From: an uncultured delta proteobacterium
GTDB taxonomy: Bacteria; Myxococcota_A; Polyangia; Polyangiales; Polyangiaceae
Direction of reading: 5' to 3'
DNA: 50,831 bases
NCBI GenBank assembly: GCA_903892415.1
Contig: CAITIQ010000323.1
Location: 1 to 50,831, forward strand
Under the pieces are notes generated by a model that was not told where the DNA came from, searched no databases, and was given only the letters and a program-made list of their open reading frames with translations. Positions 7,588-16,555 of the stretch are shown here, one piece after another (the stretch's first letter is position 1; the number at the start of each line of letters is the position of its first letter). The position numbers and the translations under genes were made by a program.

Positions 7588-9450
7588 ATGCGGCTTGGAA
7601 GAACCCTTACCCTTTTCGCTTCCGTCTCTTTCGTCCTAGCTGGCTGCTCCAGCGTCATCGTGGTTGACCCGTGTGAGGAGGGGGAGCTTCTCTGCACGGA
7701 CGGCTGCGCCGAGGTCCAAAGCGACCCGAAGAACTGCGGAGCCTGCGGTGAGGTGTGCACCGCCGGGCTCGCTTGCGTTGATGGGGTATGCAACGGCAAC
7801 TCCTGCGGCGCAGGCCTGCTCGAGTGCAACGGAACCTGCATCAACCCTCAAAACGATTCGCAAAACTGTGGGGACTGCAACTCGGTTTGCGTAGATGGCA
7901 CCGTGTGCGTCGCAGGCAGCTGCAAAGAGGGCTGCGCCCCTGGTTTGGCCGAGTGCTCTGGGCAGTGTGTGGACCTTTCCGCGGATCCCAACAATTGCGG
8001 TGATTGCGGAATCCCTTGCTTCGAAGGCGACGTTTGCTCAGGTGGAATCTGCATCACCGAATGTGCACCGCCTACGGAGGAGTGCCTTGGCACGTGCGTG
8101 AATACATCCACGGACAAGGACAACTGTGGGGGCTGCAACATTGAATGCCCAACCGGGTGGTCATGCGTGGACTTCGCCTGTGAACCGCCTGCCTGCTCGA
8201 ACCCGACCTGCGGCCTTTTCTGCGACGTGACCGAGCTGCCGCAGGCCCAGAGCTTCTCTACCTTTGGCTCAACGTTCGGGAGTATCGACGTCTTTTCGCC
8301 GGCGTGTGCACCGACGATGGTGGGGGAGACCGCGTTTCGGTTTACTGCACCCACGGGCGGCTTTTATCAATTCGATATGGTTGGTTCGTCCTACGACACG
8401 ATCCTTTCGGTGCTGGACGCTAACTGCGAGACGATCGACTGCAACGACGACTCCTTTGGCGTGGACGCAGCGGTGTCCGCGAACATCTCCAAAGGTGACT
8501 CGGTGTTGCTGGTGATCGATGGGTTCGCCACTGGCGACTTCCAGCTCAATGTTGAGTTCGTCCAAGGCTGCGACGCAGGCCTCACCTCCTGCAATGGGGA
8601 ATGTGTGGACACCCTAGCCGACGACGTGAACTGCGGGGACTGCAACATCGCATGCGGCGTCGGGGATCACTGCATCAACGGTAATTGTGAATCCACCTGT
8701 TTGGTCGGCAGCTGCGGAACGTGCGGCGGGCAGCTCGCTCTGCAATCGGCCGTTCCGCAAACGGTCAACGGCACGATTGGTCAGCTCAATAGCGGACTGT
8801 TCCCCAGTTGTGGCAACGGCCCCACCGCAGAAGTTGGTCATACCTTTACGGCGCCTGCGGATGGCACGTACACGTTTTCTACCGCAGGTTCCTTCGGTAT
8901 CGACACGGTGCTCACCCTGCTGAGTGGAACGTGTACCGAGCTGGCTTGCGATGACAACTCAGGGCCCGGCAACTCGAGTCGAATTCAACGCAATCTAGTC
9001 GCTGGAGAGAGCGTGAACATCATCGTCGATGCGGCCTTCTCTGGCAGCTACACGCTCGCGGTTACGTCCGCCCCAGTCGCACAATGTCCAACGCTAGATC
9101 TTGGTAGCGCCGTCCCGCAAACCGTCTCCGGAAGTACTACCGGCCTGCAAAACAGCTTCACTCCAAACTGCGTAGGCTCAAGCGCGCCGGACCAACAGTT
9201 CCTGTTTACCCCGCCAGCAACTGGTAATTACCGCTTCAATACTACGGGCTCCAGCTACGACACAGTCATCTATGTACTTGGTGGAGTATGTCAGGGCGGC
9301 TCCCTGGCCTGCAATGATGACTTCATGGGCTCGGCCCAAGGCCAGGTAACCGTCAATCTACAGCAAGGTGTGCCAGTGACCGTAGTGGTTGACGGCTTTG
9401 GTAATGGTCAGGGCAACTTCCAACTGCAGATTCAGCAACTGATGAATTAG
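7588..9450 (+). CDS. Lipoprotein with stigma-type Cys repeats and three PPC-like beta modules
   Basis: The 620-aa protein starts with a lipoprotein signal (FVLAGC, cysteine 20). Residues 29-198 hold four Cys-rich repeats of about 42 residues with the pattern C-G-x-C-x(5)-D-x-x-NCGxC, and a fifth lies at 328-370. Three beta-sandwich-like modules of about 115 residues (about 210-326, 377-494 and 500-616) share the motifs F-T-x-P-x-x-G-x-Y-x-F, SSYDT-x(2)-VL and C-N/D-DD. These resemble bacterial pre-peptidase C-terminal (PPC) domains. No catalytic domain is present, so a surface adhesion or scaffold role is likely. The modules look like internal duplications, with one Cys repeat inserted between the first and second. 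Confidence 0.8.
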   Translation: MRLGRTLTLFASVSFVLAGCSSVIVVDPCEEGELLCTDGCAEVQSDPKNCGACGEVCTAGLACVDGVCNGNSCGAGLLECNGTCINPQNDSQNCGDCNSVCVDGTVCVAGSCKEGCAPGLAECSGQCVDLSADPNNCGDCGIPCFEGDVCSGGICITECAPPTEECLGTCVNTSTDKDNCGGCNIECPTGWSCVDFACEPPACSNPTCGLFCDVTELPQAQSFSTFGSTFGSIDVFSPACAPTMVGETAFRFTAPTGGFYQFDMVGSSYDTILSVLDANCETIDCNDDSFGVDAAVSANISKGDSVLLVIDGFATGDFQLNVEFVQGCDAGLTSCNGECVDTLADDVNCGDCNIACGVGDHCINGNCESTCLVGSCGTCGGQLALQSAVPQTVNGTIGQLNSGLFPSCGNGPTAEVGHTFTAPADGTYTFSTAGSFGIDTVLTLLSGTCTELACDDNSGPGNSSRIQRNLVAGESVNIIVDAAFSGSYTLAVTSAPVAQCPTLDLGSAVPQTVSGSTTGLQNSFTPNCVGSSAPDQQFLFTPPATGNYRFNTTGSSYDTVIYVLGGVCQGGSLACNDDFMGSAQGQVTVNLQQGVPVTVVVDGFGNGQGNFQLQIQQLMN

Positions 9451-9519
9451 CAGACCTCGGACGTTACGCGGGTGGAGGCTTCCACATCCACACGCGCGCC
9501 AGCCAAGGACCGCAGCTAT

Positions 9520-11385
9520 TCACCGAATCGGCGGTGGCTCGTAGATGACCTCTACGTCAGCTCCGCCAACGAGTGCATAAGAACCAGCCGAGCCGTATCC
9601 GTACGCAACAACGCCAACTCGTTCAGCAGAGGTTATCGAGTGAACGCCCGTAGCAACGGGACACTCTCGTGTCTCATAAGCGACTGAGCCAACCATCCCC
9701 GCGGGCTCGATGTAGCAGGAGGCCGTGGACCCACCATCGAGAGTTACGTCCACGCCCACTGGCGCAGAGATAACCACGTAGTTCTGCGTCCAATTGGGCG
9801 GCGTGAGAATGAGGTAGTCGGAGCGGAACTGTTCTATCGGAGGGAAGATGGTAAGAGCCGGGTCGCCAAGCGACGGACCATCCACGTAGCCCTGGCTCAC
9901 GAGTAACTGGCCGAGGATGAACGGCTTATCTCCCGTCGCCGTGAAGTTGTTTTGCGTCCAGGTCGTCTTCACTTCACCAGGTTGAAGCGTAAATTGGTTG
10001 AAGGGTGCGGGAAGAGTCGTGGTGATGTTGGCTGTCTCTGCAGCACCAACGAAGCGAATCACGTCGGGCTCGCGGAACGACGAGGTTGAACGTACCGGGC
10101 TGCGATTGATCACGTAATTCTTGCCAACCGACTCGAGCGGGAAGAGTTGGTCCTCAAGGTGGTCCAAACAGCAGGTGCCGTTCTCAGAGGTCCAACCCGG
10201 CGGTAGCGGGACCTCGAGCCAGCCCGGTGCGCCAGTTGACTCGACCCCGGTGAATACGGCGACCGGCTTGTCCGAGGACACGGCGGTGCCGCTAAGGTCG
10301 GCAACCGTCTGCACGTCATCGGCTGTCGTGCCGTCGTCGGTCTCGAGGTTGAGCACATCAAACGGCCCGAGGGTCACGGTGATTTCACCGCCCGCGGGAG
10401 TGGCGTCAATTGGAGGGTTGCCTTTGATCCTCCAGCTCGGATTGACGATTACGGTGGTGCCAGGCTCCGTGCCGACCACCGTTACGTAGGAGCGGTCTAG
10501 CGGCAGATCGAAGCCGCCGAAATCAAGCTTGATTGGATGACCTGCGTTCCAACCGAGGACTCGGTACTTGGTGCCAAGCGCCTTCGTTGGAAGGAGTAGC
10601 GAGGCATCATTCGAGTAAGTGTTCTCGAAAACGTTGAACTGGTAAGCGATGATCGGTGCCGACGCCGTAATGCGGAACGCTCTCGAGGAAAGGCAGGTTC
10701 CCGGGGAAGCATAGTCGTTGGGCATCGTCCCGCAGTCGAGCTCGCGCGTTGGCATGTTGAGCGCCAACAGGGACTGCGGCGGGACCGTCTCCTGGGCCAC
10801 GACCATGAGCTGCTGTGGCTCACCGTAGGGCGCTTCATTGATCTCGATGGTGATGTTCGCCGCGACGTTGCCGGTGTTGGAGAAAGCGAGCCCCCACGGT
10901 TCTGAAGCTGGGTCATTGAAACCGTCTTGCTGATCCAGGTCGACGGCCCAGAACTGGCAGCCAACGTTCGACGGCGAATCCGCCGCGATCTCACAGGCGG
11001 TCTTGCATACGCCGTTATCGCAGGTCAACCCGGCATTCACATCGCAGGTCTCGACGAGCGGCCCATTCGGAGTCCCATCCTCGGAGCACTGATGCACCTC
11101 GTTGCCCACACACCCTGTTTCTCCGGGGATGCACTCGACGCAGCCCGCGCCAGGCGCACACTGCTCGGGGCAGGGAATTGGCTCGCCGGGAGTGCCATCG
11201 GGGTTGCAGGGCGTGTACGCGTCCCCGAAGCAGCTATCGCAAACAGCAATGGATCCACCCTCTCCACCGAGGCCCGACGCCCCACTACCACTGCCTCCGT
11301 TCCCACCATTCCCATCAGGGTCATTTCCGGCGGAACAAGCGGTGACAAGGATGAATGCAACCACAGGCGAGTAAGGCAAGCGCAT
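9520..11385 (-). CDS. Lipoprotein with IgGFc-binding-type domain
   Basis: The start at ATG 11385 lies 5 nt after GGAGG. The 621-aa product has a lipoprotein signal (VAFILVTAC, cysteine 17), a Gly/Ser-rich linker, a Cys-rich segment to about residue 135 (CNPDGTPGEPIPCPEQC), and a large C-terminal beta-rich domain of about 470 residues. Motifs such as SDKPVAVFTG, CLDHLEDQLFPLESVGKNYV and VGVVAYGYGSAGSYA match the IgGFc-binding N-terminal family (PF17517 as I recall it). That family is abundant in secreted myxobacterial and animal mucin-associated proteins and has no demonstrated bacterial activity. Probably outer-membrane or surface anchored. It is convergent with the preceding gene (69-bp gap). 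Confidence 0.8.
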   Translation of the reverse strand: MRLPYSPVVAFILVTACSAGNDPDGNGGNGGSGSGASGLGGEGGSIAVCDSCFGDAYTPCNPDGTPGEPIPCPEQCAPGAGCVECIPGETGCVGNEVHQCSEDGTPNGPLVETCDVNAGLTCDNGVCKTACEIAADSPSNVGCQFWAVDLDQQDGFNDPASEPWGLAFSNTGNVAANITIEINEAPYGEPQQLMVVAQETVPPQSLLALNMPTRELDCGTMPNDYASPGTCLSSRAFRITASAPIIAYQFNVFENTYSNDASLLLPTKALGTKYRVLGWNAGHPIKLDFGGFDLPLDRSYVTVVGTEPGTTVIVNPSWRIKGNPPIDATPAGGEITVTLGPFDVLNLETDDGTTADDVQTVADLSGTAVSSDKPVAVFTGVESTGAPGWLEVPLPPGWTSENGTCCLDHLEDQLFPLESVGKNYVINRSPVRSTSSFREPDVIRFVGAAETANITTTLPAPFNQFTLQPGEVKTTWTQNNFTATGDKPFILGQLLVSQGYVDGPSLGDPALTIFPPIEQFRSDYLILTPPNWTQNYVVISAPVGVDVTLDGGSTASCYIEPAGMVGSVAYETRECPVATGVHSITSAERVGVVAYGYGSAGSYALVGGADVEVIYEPPPIR

Positions 11386-11531
11386 CAGTTCCTCCAAAGC
11401 TTCGGTAACGCACGGAAACCCTTACTGCACTGCGGCCTCGCGGCAAGGCTCTTCGCGTCGGTTCGAGGCTTGGGACTGATAACGCGACGCGCGATCCATT
11501 GCTCGAGGCCCTGCTGGTAGGCTCCTCGTAC

Positions 11532-12782
11532 GTGACGGCGCACACAGAAGCCAAGCAGCAACCCGAAGGAGCTCTGCTTTGCGGTCGCTATGAGCTCAAA
11601 GAAGTGCTTGGCAAAGGGGGGATGGCGACCGTCCATCGTGGATGGGATCGGCAGCTGCAGCGCGCAGTTGCGATCAAGCTACTTTCGGACCCTGAGCACG
11701 CAGAACGATTTTTCACCGAGGCGAAGCGCACCGCCAAGCTCCATCACTCAAGCGTCATCTCCATCTTTGATACCGGGAAAGACGGCACCTCTTGCTTCAT
11801 CGTGATGGAGCTCTTGGAGGGCGAGACCCTGGAGCGAAGACTCGCTCGCGAGGGCGCATTGCCCATCGGGGAGGTTGCGCGCATCGGCGCCAGGATCTGC
11901 GAAGGACTGAGCGCCGCTCATGAGCTGGGCATTGTTCACCGCGACATCAAGCCAGCCAACATCCTGCTAATCACGAATGAGGCAGGAGTTCCCGACCTTA
12001 AAGTGCTCGACTTTGGTGTCGCGAAGCAGATCGATAGCTCGACGCTCGAGACCGACCCCGGCGTGCTCGTGGGCACCCTGATCACGATGTCGCCCGAGCA
12101 AATTCGCGGCGAACCACTCGACGGCCGCTCCGACCTCTACTCCCTCGGCATGACGCTCTATCGCGCGGCCTGCGGCAGTTGGCCGTTCAAGCAGGAAACT
12201 GCGGCAGGGCTGCTCTTTGCGCACATAAGTGTGAAGCCCAACCCGTTACCGGGTGGCGACGGCCGTCCCGAGTTTTCACGGCTCTCACGTCTGCTCGAAA
12301 GACTGCTAGCCAAGGAGCGTTCGGAACGACCAATCGACGCCAAGGCGGTGCGCGCCGCGCTGCTGGCGATCTTCGAGGCGGAACGACCTGCGAGCATCGC
12401 CGAAGCAACGACGGTGGAAGCTCCCCCCGTACCCAACCTTGCGCAGGGCGCGCCCAGCCAGGTGCCGATGGAGCTGGCCGCCGAGGAACCAGCGCCATCC
12501 AAGTTTACGACGGCGCTCGAGGTTGATCCCGGTGCGCAGGCGACGAAACCCCAAACCCTGTTTCACCCAGGGATGCTCAAAGCTGACGAACGAAGCACGA
12601 GGGCCCCCGGCCTGCTTGCGAGCGTGCCACAGGGGCTCGCCAAGCGTCTGGCCGCCTACCCTGCTTTACTATTGCTGGTTCTCGTCGTGCTTTTTCGTGT
12701 CTCCACATGGGTCCTCGTAGGTCTTGGCTTGATGGCACTCTTTGGGCTCGCCGCGTACGTACGTGGCTCACGCGAACGCTAG
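11532..12782 (+). CDS. PknB-type Ser/Thr protein kinase with C-terminal membrane segment
   Basis: Kinase domain at about 20-285 with GKGGMATV glycine loop, VAIKLL lysine, HRDIKPANIL catalytic loop, DFGVAK and the MSPEQIRG activation-segment end; all are intact. A Pro/Ala-rich linker follows, then two adjacent hydrophobic segments near the C-terminus (LLLLVLVVLF and WVLVGLGLMALFGLAAYV) and a very short basic tail, so there is no extracellular sensor domain. The start is uncertain: GTG 11532 is chosen, with TTG 11499 as an alternative. It is convergent with an FHA-sigma54 activator only 2 nt away. FHA domains bind kinase-generated phosphothreonine, so a functional pair is plausible but unproven. 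Confidence 0.9.
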   Translation: MTAHTEAKQQPEGALLCGRYELKEVLGKGGMATVHRGWDRQLQRAVAIKLLSDPEHAERFFTEAKRTAKLHHSSVISIFDTGKDGTSCFIVMELLEGETLERRLAREGALPIGEVARIGARICEGLSAAHELGIVHRDIKPANILLITNEAGVPDLKVLDFGVAKQIDSSTLETDPGVLVGTLITMSPEQIRGEPLDGRSDLYSLGMTLYRAACGSWPFKQETAAGLLFAHISVKPNPLPGGDGRPEFSRLSRLLERLLAKERSERPIDAKAVRAALLAIFEAERPASIAEATTVEAPPVPNLAQGAPSQVPMELAAEEPAPSKFTTALEVDPGAQATKPQTLFHPGMLKADERSTRAPGLLASVPQGLAKRLAAYPALLLLVLVVLFRVSTWVLVGLGLMALFGLAAYVRGSRER

Positions 12783-12784
12783 CT

Positions 12785-14098
12785 TCAGCCGCGCAAACCG
12801 TAGCGCTTGAGTAACGCGATCAGATACGGCCTATCCATCTGGGCGCGACGCGCGGACTCGGAAACATTGTTGGAAGACGCAGCGAGCAGCGCCGCGAGGT
12901 AGCTTCGCTCAAACGCTGCAACAGCCTCAGCCTTGGCGTCGCGATAACGCACAGTATTGAGAGCGCTGGTTGGACCCTCTGGGGCCACCTCACTTGGCGG
13001 CACAGCAGTCAGTCCCAACTCCCCTACCCCGAACGAAACGATGCGTTCAACCATCGCTCGCAGCTCTCGCGCGTTTCCCGGCCAGCTTCGTTCGGCGAGC
13101 ACCGCAAAGACGTCCTCCCCAAGCGCCCCCGGGTCACCCGTCAGGTCTCGAACGAAGTGCCGAGCAAGTGGCGCAATATCCTCTTTGCGCTCGCGCAGTG
13201 GAGGTAGCCAGAGGCTTGCGCCGGCCAGTCGATAGTAGAGGTCGGCACGAAATGTCCCCCGATTGACCTCGCAACGCAGATCGCGATTGGTTGCGCTAAG
13301 AACCCGCACGTCAACGGACTGGTCTCGCTCGGCGCCAACCCGCCGAAACCGCTTTCGTTCAAGGACGCCGAGCAAAGCCGCTTGCGCGGGAGAGGGCAGC
13401 TCCCCAATCTCGTCGAGGAAGATGCAACCGCCATCTGCGCGTTCAAACGCCCCGGCTCGTGCACGCTCAGCCCCAGTGAACGCGCCACGCTCGTGACCAA
13501 AGAGCTCAGCCTCGAGCAACGTTGATGGGAGGGCACCACAGTCCACCACCACCAGCGGGCCAGCTCGGCGCGGCCCGAGCTCATGCAGCGCACGAGCGAT
13601 CAGTTCTTTACCGGTGCCGGTCTCACCAGAGATCAACACTGGAGAGTTGCCCAAGGCGAGCGCATTGGTGCGCCGAACGACCTCGCGCATAGCGTCGCTC
13701 GCAACCACCATCCCCGGTAGCTCGAGGGCACTCGGCGAAGGACGCAACTCGGCCCCAGCAGCATCGACCACGATCACGGTATTACCAAGGCGCAGTTGGC
13801 TGCCACGTGGCAGGAATGCAGACTCGAGCCGAACACTCCCAAGGAACGTACCGTTGGTGCTGCCCAGGTCCGATAGGTGCAAACCACCTTTCGTGGGCGC
13901 AATCTCTAAGTGATAACGACTCACGGTTGGGTCCGTGAGCGTGAGTGAGTTGCCCTCAGCACTACCCACGCTCGCGCACTCACCTCCGGGTAGCTCCAAG
14001 AGCCGACCAGCGTCGGGTCCTCGCGCAACGGCGATGGTCACGGCAGAGATGGCGTCGAGTGCCCGCTGGCTACCTCCGATGCTGGTGGGTTGATTCAT
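12785..14098 (-). CDS. FHA-AAA+ sigma-54-dependent transcriptional activator
   Basis: The 437-aa regulator has an N-terminal FHA domain (about 20-115; SRYHLEI, LGSTNGTF), a central AAA+ sigma-54 activation domain (Walker A GETGTGKE, contact loop GAFTGA, Walker B GGCIFLDE, then PLRERKEDI) and a C-terminal FIS-type helix-turn-helix (NNVSESARRAQMDRPYLIALLKRYG). Unlike the 2900-4852 protein it has no GAF sensor, so its input should be phosphothreonine recognition alone. ATG 14098 lies 3 nt after the stop of the glutaredoxin gene and has no Shine-Dalgarno, with a perfect hairpin just upstream, which suggests translational coupling. Confidence 0.93.
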   Translation of the reverse strand: MNQPTSIGGSQRALDAISAVTIAVARGPDAGRLLELPGGECASVGSAEGNSLTLTDPTVSRYHLEIAPTKGGLHLSDLGSTNGTFLGSVRLESAFLPRGSQLRLGNTVIVVDAAGAELRPSPSALELPGMVVASDAMREVVRRTNALALGNSPVLISGETGTGKELIARALHELGPRRAGPLVVVDCGALPSTLLEAELFGHERGAFTGAERARAGAFERADGGCIFLDEIGELPSPAQAALLGVLERKRFRRVGAERDQSVDVRVLSATNRDLRCEVNRGTFRADLYYRLAGASLWLPPLRERKEDIAPLARHFVRDLTGDPGALGEDVFAVLAERSWPGNARELRAMVERIVSFGVGELGLTAVPPSEVAPEGPTSALNTVRYRDAKAEAVAAFERSYLAALLAASSNNVSESARRAQMDRPYLIALLKRYGLRG

Positions 14099-14115
14099 GC
14101 GCTAAAGGTTAGCGC
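14099..14115 (-). promoter_or_regulatory. Hairpin covering the start region of the FHA-sigma54 gene
   Basis: A perfect 7-bp inverted repeat (GCGCTAA-AGG-TTAGCGC) contains the stop codon of the glutaredoxin gene (14102-14104) and abuts the ATG at 14098. No Shine-Dalgarno is seen. Ribosomes finishing the upstream gene would melt the hairpin, so it may enforce translational coupling. Confidence 0.45.
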
Positions 14116-14722
14116 CAGGCTGCCGCTTGATTCCGTGTTTCGCCATCGCTCGATTGAGCGTGATTCCGCTTGGGTCGAAGCCCTCCATCACCTCATCCCC
14201 GACGACGAACGTGGGAACGACGAGACGAGCATTGAGGTACTCCATCTCCGCTACAGCCGTGGGGTCCGAATCGATGGGGCGAGAGACATAGGGGATGCCT
14301 TGAGCATCCATATGTTGTTTAGCCATGGAGCACGCCCCACAACCCTGCATCGTATAAACCACGAGATGTCCTGGGTAGCGTTGCGAGATTGTCGCAGCAG
14401 CAAGCTTGCCCTGTCGTTCCGCGCGCGTCGAACGCCAGTAGCCGAGGCCCGCAAGGGAAAGCAGCGCGATCAAAGCCGCCAGTGCAGTGATCCACCGCCT
14501 TCGCGCCAAGCGAGCCGCCGCAACGCTACGCTCATGCGAGCATTGCGGGCAGTCACCGCTGGCATCCATGGGTAGCCCGTGTGCGCCACACGTTCGGAAC
14601 GAGGGCGACGGAAAACTCGAGAAGCTGCGAGCTGGCGCAAGCGACCGGCCCGACGAGACCTGCACGTGGTCCACCTCGAGCGCTAGGGGAGACTCCTCAT
14701 CCGTAGCTTCAATCATCCGCAT
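14102..14722 (-). CDS. Membrane-anchored glutaredoxin-like protein with N-terminal zinc-ribbon-like motif
   Basis: The 206-aa protein starts at ATG 14722. An N-terminal segment carries CGAHG and CPQC (Cys45, His48, Cys58, Cys61), a possible small zinc site. One transmembrane helix follows (about 78-96), then a glutaredoxin/thioredoxin-fold domain (about 117-195). The redox motif is CGAC at 128-131 in VVYTMQGCGACSMAK, and the cis-proline region is VVPTFVVGDEVMEGF. CxxC glutaredoxins reduce disulfides or glutathionylated proteins. With cytosolic Cys and zinc-like residues on one side and the redox domain on the other, it could relay redox state across the membrane; this topology is inference. 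It is probably co-expressed with the FHA activator. Confidence 0.8.
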   Translation of the reverse strand: MRMIEATDEESPLALEVDHVQVSSGRSLAPARSFSSFPSPSFRTCGAHGLPMDASGDCPQCSHERSVAAARLARRRWITALAALIALLSLAGLGYWRSTRAERQGKLAAATISQRYPGHLVVYTMQGCGACSMAKQHMDAQGIPYVSRPIDSDPTAVAEMEYLNARLVVPTFVVGDEVMEGFDPSGITLNRAMAKHGIKRQPGANL

Positions 14723-14812
14723 AGTCGCCCCACAGCAAAGCACGCGCCACACGGCTGGGAGCAAGCTTCGCCGCAAATTGTACCGCCAAACTCCGCGCGT
14801 CGTTGGGCGTTT

Positions 14813-14840
14813 CCAACAGGCTGTTGGTGCTCCCCAACAG
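14813..14840 (-). promoter_or_regulatory. Three-arm alternative hairpin (attenuator-like) upstream of the glutaredoxin gene
   Basis: On the minus strand three 7-nt arms follow each other: CTGTTGG (14840-14834), CCAACAG (14827-14821) and CTGTTGG (14819-14813). The middle arm can pair perfectly with either neighbour, so two mutually exclusive hairpins are possible. The element sits 10 nt after the methyltransferase stop and about 90 nt before the glutaredoxin start. No T-run follows, so a simple terminator is unlikely. Confidence 0.4.
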
Positions 14841-14849
14841 GCTACGCAA

Positions 14850-16322
14850 TCAGCCCGGCGCGATGATTAGCGTTCGTGGCTGCACCTCGAGGTGTCCGTT
14901 GAGCAAAGCGCTAGCGACCTGCTTGGCCAGGGACTGAGGCGATTCGCCGGAGGCGCCAGCGGCAAGATGACGGTCGATCGCGGCTCGGACGGTGGCGGGC
15001 TGACCGAAGCGCGCGTAGAGCGCCATCAAGTCACCAGTCACCTCGATTGGGCCGAGCATTTCTTGTGGAGGCAACTCCAGGCGAACGCTGCTGCCCAAGT
15101 CGAATGAGGTCGCGCCCTCGGGTAGACAGACGATCGAGTCGAGCAACGAGTCCAGCGAGCGCACGGCCTCCCGCGCGAGCAGCATCGCGTCGAGACGCCG
15201 CGAGTTCGCTGTAGAGATCGCGTTCCCGCGCAGCACCTCGAAGCGCGGCCGGCGATCATCGACGCGGCGCACGACCACCAGCGATGGGACAAGTTCATCG
15301 ATGCCCATGGTGAGACCGTGCTTGAGCCGGCGAAGCGCTTCGAGTTCGTAGGCTTCACCAAGCGTGGGGTGCAATGCGGCCGAGTACTCAGCAGCGTGCA
15401 CCGCGAGACTCACGGGCGAGTACTCGAACAGCATCACATCCGCAGGAACGTTGGGGAGCTGCTTCTTTAGGCGCTCGCCGGGCGCAGCATGGCGCGGGCC
15501 ATGTCCCCACTCGGCGACGATCACCGCCCGACCACCAGGCACGAGATGGTCAGGAAGCGCGTCCAAAAGCGATAGCACAAGCTCATCTCCGAGCTTGCCG
15601 CCGCTCATGAAGTCACCACTACGAGCGTCGTCGGACTGCGGAATGAACGGTGGTTGCGAGGCAACAAGGTCAAAGCGATCGCGAGCGACGGGCTCGAACA
15701 AGCTACCGAGTCGAACCTCGACGTTGCTGACTCCGTTGAAGCGAGCGTTGAAGCGAGTCATCGCAACAGCGCGCGGGTTGATGTCGGTGGCAACAACGCT
15801 GACGGTGCGTCGTGCCAGAAGCAGAGCCACCACGCCGGCTCCGCAACCGAGGTCCAACGCTTTGCCCAGCGCACCAGCTGGTTTGACTGCGGCACAAAGA
15901 GGAATCGTCAGAGGGCCCAAACCCATCACCGCTTCACCAGCGTGCTCCAGCAAGTCGGCAATGCAGAAGAGACCGTCCACGACCGACATCGTGAACGGCG
16001 AAACGAAGCCAGCGCCGACCTCTCGGAGGAGCCCACTTGCAACGAGTGGAGCTAAGAGTTCGCCAAAAGTCTGACGGAGTTCAGCTTGCTCGATCGGATC
16101 GCCAAACATAAGAGCGCGAGCTGCATAGGCGTACGGCTCCGCGATCGACCGGAGGTGATGGTGAAGCACCGGTCGACGAAGCAGTGGGTGCACGCCACGT
16201 GCGGCGCCGAGGATCGGCTCGATCGCGCCTGCGGTCAGCCCGACTGCAACGAGGCGCGCCTTGAGCTTGGACAAGATGGTGTCGTCGAGAGCGTCGATGG
16301 GAGAAAAATCGGGCAGGGTCAC
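14850..16322 (-). CDS. SAM-dependent methyltransferase (small-methyltransferase fold)
   Basis: From GTG 16322 the protein is 490 aa. An all-alpha, winged-helix-like N-terminal part (1-145) precedes a Rossmann methyltransferase domain with motif I LDLGCGAGVV (156-165), motif II VVATDINPRA and SQPPFIP at 222-228 in place of the NPPY/F motif of HemK/RsmC-type N-methyltransferases. This organisation matches the bacterial HemK-related group with a helical N-domain, whose substrate is not established. The start is ambiguous: ATG 16394, with a GGAAG upstream, would add a 24-residue stretch resembling a lipoprotein signal (MRTCALLLTISALQAC). That is unexpected for a SAM enzyme, and GTG 16322 also has a GAGG at suitable distance. 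Confidence 0.8.
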   Translation of the reverse strand: MTLPDFSPIDALDDTILSKLKARLVAVGLTAGAIEPILGAARGVHPLLRRPVLHHHLRSIAEPYAYAARALMFGDPIEQAELRQTFGELLAPLVASGLLREVGAGFVSPFTMSVVDGLFCIADLLEHAGEAVMGLGPLTIPLCAAVKPAGALGKALDLGCGAGVVALLLARRTVSVVATDINPRAVAMTRFNARFNGVSNVEVRLGSLFEPVARDRFDLVASQPPFIPQSDDARSGDFMSGGKLGDELVLSLLDALPDHLVPGGRAVIVAEWGHGPRHAAPGERLKKQLPNVPADVMLFEYSPVSLAVHAAEYSAALHPTLGEAYELEALRRLKHGLTMGIDELVPSLVVVRRVDDRRPRFEVLRGNAISTANSRRLDAMLLAREAVRSLDSLLDSIVCLPEGATSFDLGSSVRLELPPQEMLGPIEVTGDLMALYARFGQPATVRAAIDRHLAAGASGESPQSLAKQVASALLNGHLEVQPRTLIIAPG

Positions 16323-16555
16323 GCACGCATCCTCGCGCGAAGCACTGCAAGCTTGCAATGCCGAGATGGTGAGGAGGAGTGCGCACGTTCGCATTCGAGC
16401 GTTCTTCCCACGAGCGTCACGCATTGCGGATTTGCACGACCAGCGTGCGGTTCCGAAAGACCTAAATTGACTCACTCTTTTGGAGGTGCGGGGTTCAACC
16501 CTCGCATTGCTGACGCGCCTGTTTACTGCCAACGTCGGGCCTTCCCGGAGGAACG

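Noticed and set aside
16480..16510. tRNA T-arm-like sequence (GGGGTTCAACCC)
   Set aside because: No matching acceptor, D or anticodon arms can be folded around it and no CCA end follows; a short chance hairpin is more likely.
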